A stretch of DNA of 19,098 bases from RGIG464 sp045643185 (GCA_045643185.1 JAZUKH010000051.1:1-19098); one strand, 5' to 3'. Positions 1 to 7,403 are shown, counted from the stretch's first letter. Translations and numbers: made by a program. Notes: a model not told the origin generated them from the sequence alone.

Positions 1-108
1 GGTCTGCACCATGTTGAACATGAGCGCAGTCTTATCCACATAAACGAGATTCCGTTCGCGAATTTCCGAAAATGTCTGAATGCCCAAAGGCAATATGCGC
101 TGTTCCAT
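1..108 (-). CDS. AAA-ATPase-like / PD-(D/E)XK (DUF1703) protein, N-terminus only
   Basis: Partial gene whose first 36 codons lie in the window; the rest is beyond base 1. Read on the minus strand it begins MEQRILPLGIQTFSEIRERN and continues with LVYVDKTALM. This matches the opening of the AAA-ATPase-like family (PF09820), which typically starts LPIGIQ.FE.LRE...YVDKT and usually ends in a DUF1703 PD-(D/E)XK nuclease-like domain. The ATG is at 106-108, preceded by AGGAG with a 6-base spacer. It is divergent from the lipoprotein gene at 356. The same family is seen complete at 2748-4334, so two members bracket the lipoprotein gene. The family is common in gut bacteria and its biological role is unsettled. 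The N-terminal signature is clear; the remainder is inferred. Confidence 0.8.
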   Translation of the reverse strand, partial: MEQRILPLGIQTFSEIRERNLVYVDKTALMFNMVQT

Positions 109-142
109 AATCAACTCCTGTCTTCTCGATCCTGCGAACGAC

Positions 143-190
143 GTCGCAAAACAATTGCGACATTGTACGCGATTTTTATGCGGATTTTAA
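143..190 (-). promoter_or_regulatory. Candidate promoter of the minus-strand DUF1703 gene with overlapping inverted repeat
   Basis: On the minus strand a TTAAAA -35-like box (185-190) lies 17 bases from a TACAAT -10-like box (162-167), upstream of the ATG at 108. A perfect 7-bp inverted repeat, GTCGCAA (143-149) and TTGCGAC (155-161) with a 5-base spacer, follows the -10 box near the expected transcription start. It could be an operator or a 5' leader hairpin. Prediction by eye only. Confidence 0.4.
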
Positions 191-216
191 CCGATTTCAC
201 GTGTAGACGTGCGGCC

Positions 217-245
217 GGCAGAAATATGGCGCACACGTCTCTGCC
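217..245. repeat. REP-like imperfect palindrome, GGNAGA family, copy 1
   Basis: The element opens GGCAGAAA and closes ACGTCTCTGCC, so its ends are complementary around a short interior. It resembles the 30-base palindrome at 9368-9397, which opens GGTAGAAA and closes ACGTCTCTACC. The T:A pair there is a C:G pair here, a compensatory change that argues for conserved folding. REP elements of enterobacteria carry a conserved GTAG at the foot of the hairpin and are mobilised by RAYT (IS200-like) transposases. The GGTAG foot of the other copy fits that pattern; no RAYT gene is in the window. Confidence 0.5.
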
Positions 246-277
246 AAAGCGAACATCTCTACCAGTTACTTTTTGTC

Positions 278-305
278 TTGACTACATCCTGATAAGTTAT
301 ATTTA
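278..305 (+). promoter_or_regulatory. Candidate promoter of the 356 lipoprotein gene
   Basis: TTGACT (278-283) is a good -35 match. The following AT-rich stretch offers TATATT (298-303, 14-base spacer) or TATTTA (300-305, 16-base spacer) as the -10, so the -10 is less certain than the -35. Transcription would start at about 308-315, right at the palindrome at 315-339. Confidence 0.4.
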
Positions 306-314
306 ACCAAAAAA

Positions 315-339
315 CATCTTTTACACGGTGTAAAAGATG
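315..339. promoter_or_regulatory. Perfect 25-bp palindrome, probable operator
   Basis: CATCTTTTACAC (315-326) and GTGTAAAAGATG (328-339) are exact reverse complements around one central G. The core has the TTTACAC/GTGTAAA shape of a dimeric helix-turn-helix regulator site. An additional half-site, GGTGTAAA, recurs at 345-352, so GGTGTAAA occurs twice 18 bases apart (327-334 and 345-352). The site lies where the transcription start of the 356 gene is expected, 16 bases before its ATG, so a bound repressor would block initiation. A 5' leader hairpin is the alternative. Confidence 0.6.
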
Positions 340-355
340 AAAATGGTGTAAATAT

Positions 356-2524
356 ATGAAATTACAAAACAAACTCGTCCTATTAACATCGTTCTTCTCA
401 AGCTTTGGCTTGATCAGCTGCGGCAATGACAGCGCTTCGAATGCCTGCGACACGAACGAAGCAATTTGTCAGTCCGAAAACAAATCGTTCGATGCCGATA
501 AATGCCTTTGCGTTGAACAATCTACGACTTGTCATTTGACCCAAGAAAGCTGCCAGAATGAAGGCAAATCATTCGATGCAGACAAGTGCGAATGTGTTGG
601 CAATTCCGATGGTTCACTTTGCTCAGCGGGGAAACACGTCTTTGGCAACACTTGCGAAGAGGATTCAATCAATAATTGCGGCTCACACGACAACGCCTGC
701 AGTACAGCCGTGAATGGCTGGAAATCAGGTTCTTGTACAGCAGGTACTTGCGTCGCCACAGAATGTCAAGACGGCCATCACCTTTATCAAAACACCTGCG
801 AAGAGGATTCGATCAATAATTGCGGCTCACACGACAACGACTGCGCCGTCACCCAGCCCGGTTGGAAAACCGGTGTTTGCCAAAACGGCGCATGTCAGGC
901 ACAAACCTGTATTGAAAACATGCACCCTGAAGAAGGCGAATGTGTGGCCGATAACGCCGAACATTGCGGTCCAACTCAAATCAACTGCACACAAACCGTT
1001 GCCGGTTGGTCAACCGGCGACTGCATTAACGGCGCATGTCAGGCACAGACCTGCATCGACAACTATCATCTCTCCACCGACAAATGCGTAGCTGACACGA
1101 ACACCTGCTGCGGCGTCGACTGCACGGATTGCGAAAGCAGCAACAAACTGTGCTCGCTCGGCCAATGCAAACTCAACTGTGCCTCAGAACTGACCGACTG
1201 CGGTGACGCCTGTGTCGATACGCTCTCAGATTCCGCCAACTGCAACGGCTGCGGTAACACCTGCCCATCGGGTACTCAATGCCAATCCGGTTCATGTGAG
1301 ACATATAGATTGGATGAATCCACCACGATTATTTGCGACGGTAAAACCGTTTATCCCTACAACGATTCTTCTCACTGTGGTGGATGCGATATTCCCTGTG
1401 ACAAAGGCGAATACTGCACAGAGGGCGTTTGTACGACAGAAACGCCAACGCCTGGTAGAACCACTTATTGTAACGGCAAACTCGTTTATCCCTACTACGA
1501 TTCTTCTCACTGTGGTGGGTGCGATATTCCTTGCGACAAAGGCCAATACTGCAAAAAGGCTTGTACGACAGAAACGCCAACGCCTAGTCAAACCACTTAT
1601 TGTGACGGCAAACTCGTTTATCCCTACAACGATTCTTCAAACTGTGGTGGGTGCAATAATGCCTGCGCCAAAGATCAATACTGCACAGAGGGCGTTTGCA
1701 CGGCAGAACCGGCACCAAGCTCCATAAGCACTTATTGTGACGGCAAACTCGTTTATCCTTACAACGATTTTTCTCACTGCGGCAATTGTAGTCATGTATG
1801 TGATTCTAATCAATTATGTTTAAATAACACTTGTACAACAATACCTAAGCTGGTTGATGGCGTCATTACTTTTGGTCATTATGAACAGGATAATGATCCC
1901 GAAACAACGAATGAACCCATTACCTGGCGCGTTCTCTACCAAAACGACGAAGGCCAATACCTTATCATCAGCGAAAAAGCTCTCGATATGCAGCGCTACA
2001 CCATGCCCGCGAGCACGACTAGCATAACCTGGGAACAAAGCACGATTCGTTCATGGCTAAACGGATATGATGCTTCTTATAATAAAGCAAATATTGATTA
2101 TACAAGTGACAACTTCATTGATGCAGCTTTTACAGACGAAGAAAAGAAATTAATCAAATTATTACCAGTTCCAGCCCACCCCAATCCGAACTACAAAAAA
2201 ACACCTGGCAATGAAACGTCTGATCTGATCTTCCTGCTCAGCATCGTTGAAGCCCAGCAATACCTTACAAAAGCAGACCGCCAAGCGGATGCCACGCGCT
2301 ATGTCGTCCAAAAAGGTGCTTATGTCGGTTCAGATCCACAAAACCTAACAGACGACGGCAGTTGCACGGAGAATTGTTACTCCCATTGGTGGCTCCGTTC
2401 GCCAGGCTCCGAGACGTCCTACGCCGTATACGTCTTCTTTAACGGTGTTATTCAAGATTTTGGCACGTTAGGCTACACTCAAAATTATGCAGTTCGCCCC
2501 GCTTTGTGGATTGATCTTAATTAA
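356..2524 (+). CDS. Cysteine-rich repeat lipoprotein with C-terminal DUF6273 domain
   Basis: A 722-residue predicted surface lipoprotein. Residues 1-22 form a signal peptide ending in the lipobox LISC, with Cys22 as lipidation site. Residues about 30-80 hold two C..ES-KSFDADKC-type units. Residues about 95-250 carry cysteine-rich modules of the form GxHxYxNTCE...NCGSHDNxC...GWxxGxC. A knottier CCGVDC...GCGNTC segment follows. Residues about 324-497 are four near-identical units (CDGKLVYPYNDSSHCGGC type). Residues about 500-722 match DUF6273 (ITFGHYEQ, PITWRVLY, STIRSWLNGY, HWWLRSPGS, VRPALWIDLN), a domain of unknown function in many gut surface proteins. The ATG has only a weak ribosome site (ATGGTG), but the lipobox fixes the start. 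The stalk modules recur in the truncated gene at 4475, with a different head. Likely cell-surface display through a disulfide-rich stalk; ligand unknown. Confidence 0.85.
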   Translation: MKLQNKLVLLTSFFSSFGLISCGNDSASNACDTNEAICQSENKSFDADKCLCVEQSTTCHLTQESCQNEGKSFDADKCECVGNSDGSLCSAGKHVFGNTCEEDSINNCGSHDNACSTAVNGWKSGSCTAGTCVATECQDGHHLYQNTCEEDSINNCGSHDNDCAVTQPGWKTGVCQNGACQAQTCIENMHPEEGECVADNAEHCGPTQINCTQTVAGWSTGDCINGACQAQTCIDNYHLSTDKCVADTNTCCGVDCTDCESSNKLCSLGQCKLNCASELTDCGDACVDTLSDSANCNGCGNTCPSGTQCQSGSCETYRLDESTTIICDGKTVYPYNDSSHCGGCDIPCDKGEYCTEGVCTTETPTPGRTTYCNGKLVYPYYDSSHCGGCDIPCDKGQYCKKACTTETPTPSQTTYCDGKLVYPYNDSSNCGGCNNACAKDQYCTEGVCTAEPAPSSISTYCDGKLVYPYNDFSHCGNCSHVCDSNQLCLNNTCTTIPKLVDGVITFGHYEQDNDPETTNEPITWRVLYQNDEGQYLIISEKALDMQRYTMPASTTSITWEQSTIRSWLNGYDASYNKANIDYTSDNFIDAAFTDEEKKLIKLLPVPAHPNPNYKKTPGNETSDLIFLLSIVEAQQYLTKADRQADATRYVVQKGAYVGSDPQNLTDDGSCTENCYSHWWLRSPGSETSYAVYVFFNGVIQDFGTLGYTQNYAVRPALWIDLN
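1325..1846 (+). repeat. Four tandem units of about 125-135 bp inside the lipoprotein gene
   Basis: Four direct repeats each encode TYCDGKLVYPYNDSSHCGGC-like blocks followed by C....YC...CTTE. Units 1-3 are closely similar at DNA level. Unit 2 lacks two codons found in units 1 and 3 (YCKKAC against YCTEGVC), a small in-frame deletion, and unit 4 is the most diverged. High DNA identity indicates recent duplication and potential for copy-number change. Confidence 0.75.
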
Positions 2525-2551
2525 TTCCGAGGCGTATGCAATAGCCGAGGA

Positions 2552-2617
2552 GCTGCGGCGTATTGCACCTTGAAGCTGCGTAGCATGCTACGCAGCGACA
2601 GGGGCAATAGCCGCAGC
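2552..2617. repeat. Nested hairpin (TA-bulge family) around a perfect 22-bp palindrome
   Basis: Outer arms GCTGCGGC (2552-2559) with GCCGCAGC (2610-2617), then an unpaired G at 2560, then TATTGC (2561-2566) with GCAATA (2604-2609). Inside lies a fully self-complementary 22-mer at 2575-2596: GCTGCGTAGC followed by ATGCTACGCAGC. It sits about 30 bases after the stop of the 356 gene, so it may end or stabilise that transcript. There is no T-run, so it is not a classical terminator. Confidence 0.6.
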
Positions 2618-2621
2618 GCGT

Positions 2622-2649
2622 CCGCCGTATTCGCAACGCGAATAGGCGG
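2622..2649. repeat. TA-bulge hairpin, reverse-orientation twin of the one at 7304
   Basis: Arms CCGCC (2622-2626) and GGCGG (2645-2649), unpaired G at 2627, inner stem TATTCGC / GCGAATA with loop AAC. The 24 bases at 2624-2647 are the exact reverse complement of 7308-7331. The flanking stem bases differ between the copies but remain paired in both. Confidence 0.65.
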
Positions 2650-2673
2650 CGCCCACACAAATTTCCACGCGCT

Positions 2674-2702
2674 TTCCCATTTTGGCAAAGACATGCTAGA
2701 AT
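2674..2702 (+). promoter_or_regulatory. Candidate promoter of the DUF1703 gene
   Basis: TTCCCA (2674-2679), 17-base spacer, TAGAAT (2697-2702). The -10 is a good match and the -35 moderate. It lies about 45 bases before the start codon and after the hairpins that close the preceding gene. Confidence 0.3.
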
Positions 2703-2747
2703 AGAATTTTAGGTGTATCGAGCATCTTCGCCTGGGAGGGCATGCGC

Positions 2748-4334
2748 ATGAGTCATTTTCTCAACAGTGGTAACGACAGCTTTCAAATCTCGCTCAATTC
2801 CGAGATTTACGTCGACAAAACCGGCATTATCAAGCATCTCAATCGATGGATCAACACGCCAGATCGCTTCGTCTGTGTCAGTCGCTCGCGTCGTTTTGGT
2901 AAAACCATTACCGCGCAGATGCTCGAAGCCTATTACTGCAAAACGTGCGATTCGCACGAAATGTTTGCACCGTTCGAGATTTCAAATGATCCGTCGTTTG
3001 AAACACATATCAACAAATACAACGTCATTCGATTCGATGTGCAGACGTTTATGGCTCATGGACAAGATATCACAGAGTTTATCGATCGCATTCACGATGC
3101 CATCATGAAAGAACTGGCTCTTGCCTGGCCACAAATTATCCAACCACAAACGGAACCACTGCATGACGCCCTTTCCCGCATCGCCGATCAGACTGATACA
3201 AAATTTGTCATCATTATTGACGAATGGGATGCCATCTTCCGCAATCGCCCCGACGATACCGTCACACAAAATGCGTGGATCCACTTCCTACGCGATCTAT
3301 TTAAACAACAAAGTTCCGAAAAATATATTGCACTCGCCTATTTGACCGGCATTTTGCCCGTTAAAAAATATAAAACGCAGTCGTCACTCAATAATTTTAA
3401 AGAATATACCATGATTCGGCCGCTGATGCTGGCGCCATACGTCGGCATACGACAGGGTGAAGTCGACGCGCTTTGCGAGCAATACCAAATGGATCGCGCA
3501 CAAGCAACTTACTGGTACGACGGCTATCAGTTCCATAACGAAGCTCATGTCTACAATCCCTGTTCGCTGGTTCAGGCCTTGCGAAACCGCGAATACGGCA
3601 GCTATTGGACAGCGACTGCGTCTTTTGGATCGCTGCTCGATTTTATCAATGCCGACCTCGACGGAATCTATTCCGATGTACAATTTCTTATCGCCGGTGG
3701 GCGAGTGCCCGTCAACACGACGTCATACGATAATTCGTTTACAACGCCCAAATGCAAAGACGACGCTTTTACCTGCCTGATCCACATTGGTTACCTCGGC
3801 TATGACACCGAAACCAGCGAGGTTTTTATTCCGAACGAAGAAGTGCGCATTGCATTTAGAGATGCCCTGCGCGTCTGTACCTGGCCCGATGCCATCAAGC
3901 CGTGGCAGCGCTCGCAACGATTTATCAACGCGATTTTAAGCGAAGACAACGAAACCGTCGCCCGCATGGTCGAAGAAACTCATCAAAATATGACGTCAAT
4001 ACTCGCCTATAATAACGAAAATGCACTCTCATGTGTCATTTCTGTTTTATGTATTGCCATCGAAAACCAATATAAAATCATTCGCGAAATGCCCACAGGC
4101 AAAGGCTTTGCCGACATCGTTCTTGTTCCCAAACCTAAAATTATGAAACCCGCCATCGTCATTGAACTCAAATTTAAACAGGATGTCAAAGCTGCCATCG
4201 ACCAGATTCGCGAAAATCAATATCCCGATGATATAAAAGATTTTTATGGCGAAGTCGTCATCGTCGGCATCAGCTACAACAAACGCAAAGCCCATGAATG
4301 CTTTGTCGAACGGTTTGAGCGAGAAGAAATATAA
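2748..4334 (+). CDS. AAA-ATPase-like protein with C-terminal PD-(D/E)XK nuclease-like domain (DUF1703)
   Basis: A 528-residue cytoplasmic protein. Near the N-terminus EIYVDKTGII is the family signature. The P-loop-like SRSRRFGKT is at residues 45-53 and the Walker B-like FVIIIDEWDAIF has its Asp at about 158. The C-terminal domain keeps the PD-(D/E)XK pattern: Asp456 in GFADIVLV, then Glu473 and Lys475 in VIELKF. This is the standard PF09820 plus PF08011 arrangement at usual length. Start choice: GGAGG at 2735-2739 is 8 bases from the ATG at 2748 but only 2 from the in-frame ATG at 2742, so 2748 is preferred. The stop abuts a region where homology to the next, truncated gene begins (about 4391). 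The family is often annotated as putative nuclease or ATPase; substrate and role are not established. Confidence 0.88.
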   Translation: MSHFLNSGNDSFQISLNSEIYVDKTGIIKHLNRWINTPDRFVCVSRSRRFGKTITAQMLEAYYCKTCDSHEMFAPFEISNDPSFETHINKYNVIRFDVQTFMAHGQDITEFIDRIHDAIMKELALAWPQIIQPQTEPLHDALSRIADQTDTKFVIIIDEWDAIFRNRPDDTVTQNAWIHFLRDLFKQQSSEKYIALAYLTGILPVKKYKTQSSLNNFKEYTMIRPLMLAPYVGIRQGEVDALCEQYQMDRAQATYWYDGYQFHNEAHVYNPCSLVQALRNREYGSYWTATASFGSLLDFINADLDGIYSDVQFLIAGGRVPVNTTSYDNSFTTPKCKDDAFTCLIHIGYLGYDTETSEVFIPNEEVRIAFRDALRVCTWPDAIKPWQRSQRFINAILSEDNETVARMVEETHQNMTSILAYNNENALSCVISVLCIAIENQYKIIREMPTGKGFADIVLVPKPKIMKPAIVIELKFKQDVKAAIDQIRENQYPDDIKDFYGEVVIVGISYNKRKAHECFVERFEREEI

Positions 4335-4390
4335 TATATAACTTTTGTAGCATTTCATGTGGAGATATGTAAACCGCATATTTTCACATT

Positions 4391-4474
4391 TGTTACCCCG
4401 ATAGTCCTGAACATTGCGGAAGCGACGAGAATCATTGCCCGACAGCCATTGAAGGCTGGGAAGACGGAACATGC
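4391..4474 (+). pseudogene. In-frame upstream remnant of the truncated cysteine-rich gene at 4475
   Basis: Translated in the frame of the ATG at 4475, this stretch reads CYPDSPEHCGSDENHC then PTAIEGWEDGTC. It aligns with the repeat module inside the same gene (CEPNSPDHCG...GW..G.C). So coding homology begins upstream of the first ATG, and the ATG sits in the middle of a repeat module. A stop (TAA, 4370-4372) closes the frame further upstream. No signal peptide or ribosome site is present. Confidence 0.7.
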
Positions 4475-7294
4475 ATGGACAAAACATGCCTAGTGACGAG
4501 TTGTTCCGAAGGCTATCATATCTACGGCAATTCGTGCGAAAAGAACAACATCGAGCATTGCGGCACGCACGAAAACAACTGTGCGGCCACGATCAACAAC
4601 TGGAAAGATGGTGAATGCCTCAACGTTCTTGGTTCATATGAATGTCTCGTAGATGCCTGCCAAGAAGGAACGCATGTCTATCAGAATACGTGCGAACCAG
4701 ATGATGAAAACCATTGCGGAGAAGAACGCTTGCTTTGTGCGGACAAAATCCAAGGCTGGGAAAACGGCATCTGTGAACAGGGCGCTTGCAAAGTCGTTTC
4801 ATGTCTGGAAGGGATGCATGTTGAACAGAACGCATGCGTGCCAGACAATTCCGAACATTGTGGCGAAACGCAAGTCAATTGTAGCGACGTGATCGCAGGC
4901 TGGAGCAAAGGTACGTGCGACGATGGAGAATGTAAAGTGAGCGAATGCGCCCCGGGAACGCATCTCTATGGCAATTCATGCGAAACGGATACAAGCACGT
5001 CCTGCGGCTCACATCAAAATAATGGCGAAACTGCGACATCAGGCTGGAAAGAAATCGATTGCCAAAACAAAAAGTGTAAAGTGATCTCTTGTGATCCACA
5101 CTATCACCTTGACGATGCCGGCGAATGTATTCCTGATACTCACGACTGCTGCGGTTCATCTTGCGACGATTGTGAATCCAACGAGGTCTGCGAGTTCGGC
5201 ACGTGTACGCTCAACTGTTCGTACGGCACTGTGAACTGCAACGATACCTGCATTGATCCAAAAACATCCAATCAATATTGCGGAGCCAGTAAGACGTGCA
5301 GCGGATACACGAATTGCGGAAGCGACCGTGTGTGTGAAAACGGCCAATGTGTTTATAAGATCCCGGAATGCGGTGCCAATCAACATATTAAGGGCTATAC
5401 GTGCGAGAACGATTCGATCTACAACTGTGGAGAAACGGGGAAAAACTGTGAAGACGAGATCGCCGGATGGTCAACGGGTGAATGTAAAAACAAGAAATGT
5501 GTCGTGAAGAGCTGTTCTGCAGGAAAACATGTCTACGAAAACACATGTGAGCCAAACAGTCCGGATCATTGTGGCGATCACGACATTCGGTGTTCAGAAA
5601 CCGTAAGCGGCTGGGTGAGCGGTTCGTGCCAAGCTTCCGTATGTACCGCAACTGCTTGTGATAAAACAATCAGCCACCTTTATAATAAAACGTGTGAACA
5701 GAACGATGTGACCACGTGCGGAACGCATATAAATAACTGCACGCAGATTCCAGGGTGGCTGAGCGGTGAATGTTCTGATGGCACATGCATCATCAAAAGT
5801 TGCCTAAAAACCGCCCATTTATATAAGAACACCTGTGAAGCCGACGACGAATATCACTGCGGCGATCATGATATAAACTGCACGACTTCGATCTTTGGCT
5901 GGAGTACAGGCACTTGTGAAAATAAGAAATGTAAGCTCGGCGCCTGCAAGTCTGGTCATCATATTTACGGAAACACCTGTGAAGAAGACACCGTCGAACA
6001 TTGCAATAACCACAATGACAACTGCACGACACGTGCAGGTTGGAAATTGGGCATTTTTGAAGCGGGCACATGCCAGGCGACCGTGTGTGCAGATGATTAT
6101 CACCTGGACAATAATAATTGTGTCAAAGATACTGACCAATGTTGCGGTGCCAGTTGCAGCACCTGTACTTCCGCGCAAACCTGTCGTGCGGGAACCTGTT
6201 CGCTTATTTGCAATGCATCCACCGTATATTGTGACAACAACTGTGTCGATCCCAAAACATCCGATATTTATTGTGGTGCAGACGTCAATTGTTCGGGCTA
6301 TATATCATGCAGTCTGAATCAATACTGTCTGAATGGAACCTGTGAAGATACGGCGGCTGGTTGTATCCGTTTCACCGACGTCGCCATCAAAGACTATGCC
6401 TATGCACATTGGGATACCAATGGTGATAAATGCATTTCTGAAGAAGAAGCCAACGCGGTAACAAGCATTCCTGAGAAAGCCTTTTATGATAATAACGTTG
6501 TTACAAATCTAGACGATCTCAATCATTTTCCCAATTTAACGACGATCAATAATTCTGCTTTTAAAAACTGCACTAACCTTGATCATTTCTCGATCGAACA
6601 AGTCACCACGATCGGTCAATCCGCCTTTTCAGGCTGTTCTGCCCTTAAAGAAGTTAATTTACTAGAAGCAACGTTGATCGACACTGGTGCCTTCGTCAAT
6701 TGTACCTCGCTCACAACCATCGATTTACCGAAAGCGCAAACATTAAAAAATAGTGTTTTTTTAGGTTGCAGCGCTTTGACCGAGATCAGCCTGCCCAGTG
6801 CGACCTCGACCGGATCTACCATATTTGAAAGGTGTAAACAGTTAACAAAAATCGATCTTCCAAATGTCGAATCAATTCAAAGTGACAGTTTTTATTATTG
6901 CTCTTCTCTAAAAGAAATATCTTTACCCAAAGTTACCAAACTTAATCAATATGCCTTCAGAAACGCCATCGCCCTGACAAAGATCGATGCCCCGTCAGTC
7001 ACAGTGATTAATAAAGAAGCCTTCTTGTACTGCACATCGCTGACCAGCCTGGATCTTCCCAGTGCACACACCGTGGCCCCTGAAGCCTTTTCAGACTCGT
7101 CGATTACAGAATTGAGGCTCACAACCCCTGAAAACATCACGAGCGTCAGCAAATATACCGGCTTTTCATCGCGCAATACGACTCTGTATCTCAACAACAA
7201 TAAACGATACTTAGGCAGTGGAACGCCGAATGCCAATGAAGCCGCAACCATCTGGAATAACACCACTTGGAAGAGCATTCAATTTGTTGAATAG
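4475..7294 (+). CDS. 5'-truncated cysteine-rich repeat protein with EF-hand-like loop and BspA-type leucine-rich repeats
   Basis: 939 codons from the first ATG, probably a fragment of a longer surface protein. Residues 1 to about 625 are repeated modules of roughly 45 residues (GxHxYxNTCE...HCG.H..NC......GW..G.C....C), twice interrupted by a CCG.SC..C......C segment ending NC.DTCIDPKTS. Residues about 647-658 are a canonical EF-hand loop, DTNGDKCISEEE, with ligands at positions 1, 3, 5, 9 and 12. Residues about 675-910 are BspA-type LRR_5 repeats with periodic AFxxCxxLxxIxLP motifs, typical of adhesive surface proteins. The ATG lacks a convincing ribosome site, there is no signal peptide, and repeat homology extends upstream to about 4391. 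Either it is a silent donor, or it uses a start not visible here. The long intact frame shows decay has not begun inside it. Confidence 0.8.
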   Translation: MDKTCLVTSCSEGYHIYGNSCEKNNIEHCGTHENNCAATINNWKDGECLNVLGSYECLVDACQEGTHVYQNTCEPDDENHCGEERLLCADKIQGWENGICEQGACKVVSCLEGMHVEQNACVPDNSEHCGETQVNCSDVIAGWSKGTCDDGECKVSECAPGTHLYGNSCETDTSTSCGSHQNNGETATSGWKEIDCQNKKCKVISCDPHYHLDDAGECIPDTHDCCGSSCDDCESNEVCEFGTCTLNCSYGTVNCNDTCIDPKTSNQYCGASKTCSGYTNCGSDRVCENGQCVYKIPECGANQHIKGYTCENDSIYNCGETGKNCEDEIAGWSTGECKNKKCVVKSCSAGKHVYENTCEPNSPDHCGDHDIRCSETVSGWVSGSCQASVCTATACDKTISHLYNKTCEQNDVTTCGTHINNCTQIPGWLSGECSDGTCIIKSCLKTAHLYKNTCEADDEYHCGDHDINCTTSIFGWSTGTCENKKCKLGACKSGHHIYGNTCEEDTVEHCNNHNDNCTTRAGWKLGIFEAGTCQATVCADDYHLDNNNCVKDTDQCCGASCSTCTSAQTCRAGTCSLICNASTVYCDNNCVDPKTSDIYCGADVNCSGYISCSLNQYCLNGTCEDTAAGCIRFTDVAIKDYAYAHWDTNGDKCISEEEANAVTSIPEKAFYDNNVVTNLDDLNHFPNLTTINNSAFKNCTNLDHFSIEQVTTIGQSAFSGCSALKEVNLLEATLIDTGAFVNCTSLTTIDLPKAQTLKNSVFLGCSALTEISLPSATSTGSTIFERCKQLTKIDLPNVESIQSDSFYYCSSLKEISLPKVTKLNQYAFRNAIALTKIDAPSVTVINKEAFLYCTSLTSLDLPSAHTVAPEAFSDSSITELRLTTPENITSVSKYTGFSSRNTTLYLNNNKRYLGSGTPNANEAATIWNNTTWKSIQFVE

Positions 7295-7303
7295 CTATGC
7301 GTT

Positions 7304-7335
7304 GTGTGCCTATTCGCGTTGCGAATACGGCACAC
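7304..7335. repeat. TA-bulge hairpin 1 of 3 after the LRR gene
   Basis: GTGTGCC (7304-7310) pairs with GGCACAC (7329-7335). Inner stem TATTCGC / GCGAATA, loop GTT, single unpaired C at 7328. Twenty-four bases are the reverse complement of 2624-2647. It starts 9 bases after the stop codon at 7294. Confidence 0.65.
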
Positions 7336-7338
7336 GTG

Positions 7339-7370
7339 CCAGGGCTATCCTTACGGATACGCCCTGGCTT
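7339..7370 (+). terminator. TA-bulge hairpin 2 of 3, possible terminator
   Basis: CCAGGGC (7339-7345) pairs with GCCCTGG (7361-7367). Inner stem TATCC / GGATA with loop TTAC, unpaired C at 7360. It is followed by CTTTTCGG, a short T-run, so it could end transcription of the preceding gene. Confidence 0.5.
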
Positions 7371-7403
7371 TTCGGCTACTGGCTTTCGCCAGTACGCCGA
7401 AAA
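7369..7403. repeat. TA-bulge hairpin 3 of 3
   Basis: TTTTCGGC (7369-7376) pairs with GCCGAAAA (7396-7403). Inner stem TACTGGC / GCCAGTA, loop TTTC, unpaired C at 7395. It has the same architecture as the two preceding hairpins, with different stem sequence and the unpaired C at the same place. Confidence 0.6.

Noticed and set aside
714..1727. Alternate-frame open frames inside the cysteine-rich lipoprotein gene (for example 714-1091 and 1203-1727)
   Set aside because: They overlap a clearly coding frame with signal peptide, repeats and a known domain, and are produced by its repetitive codons.
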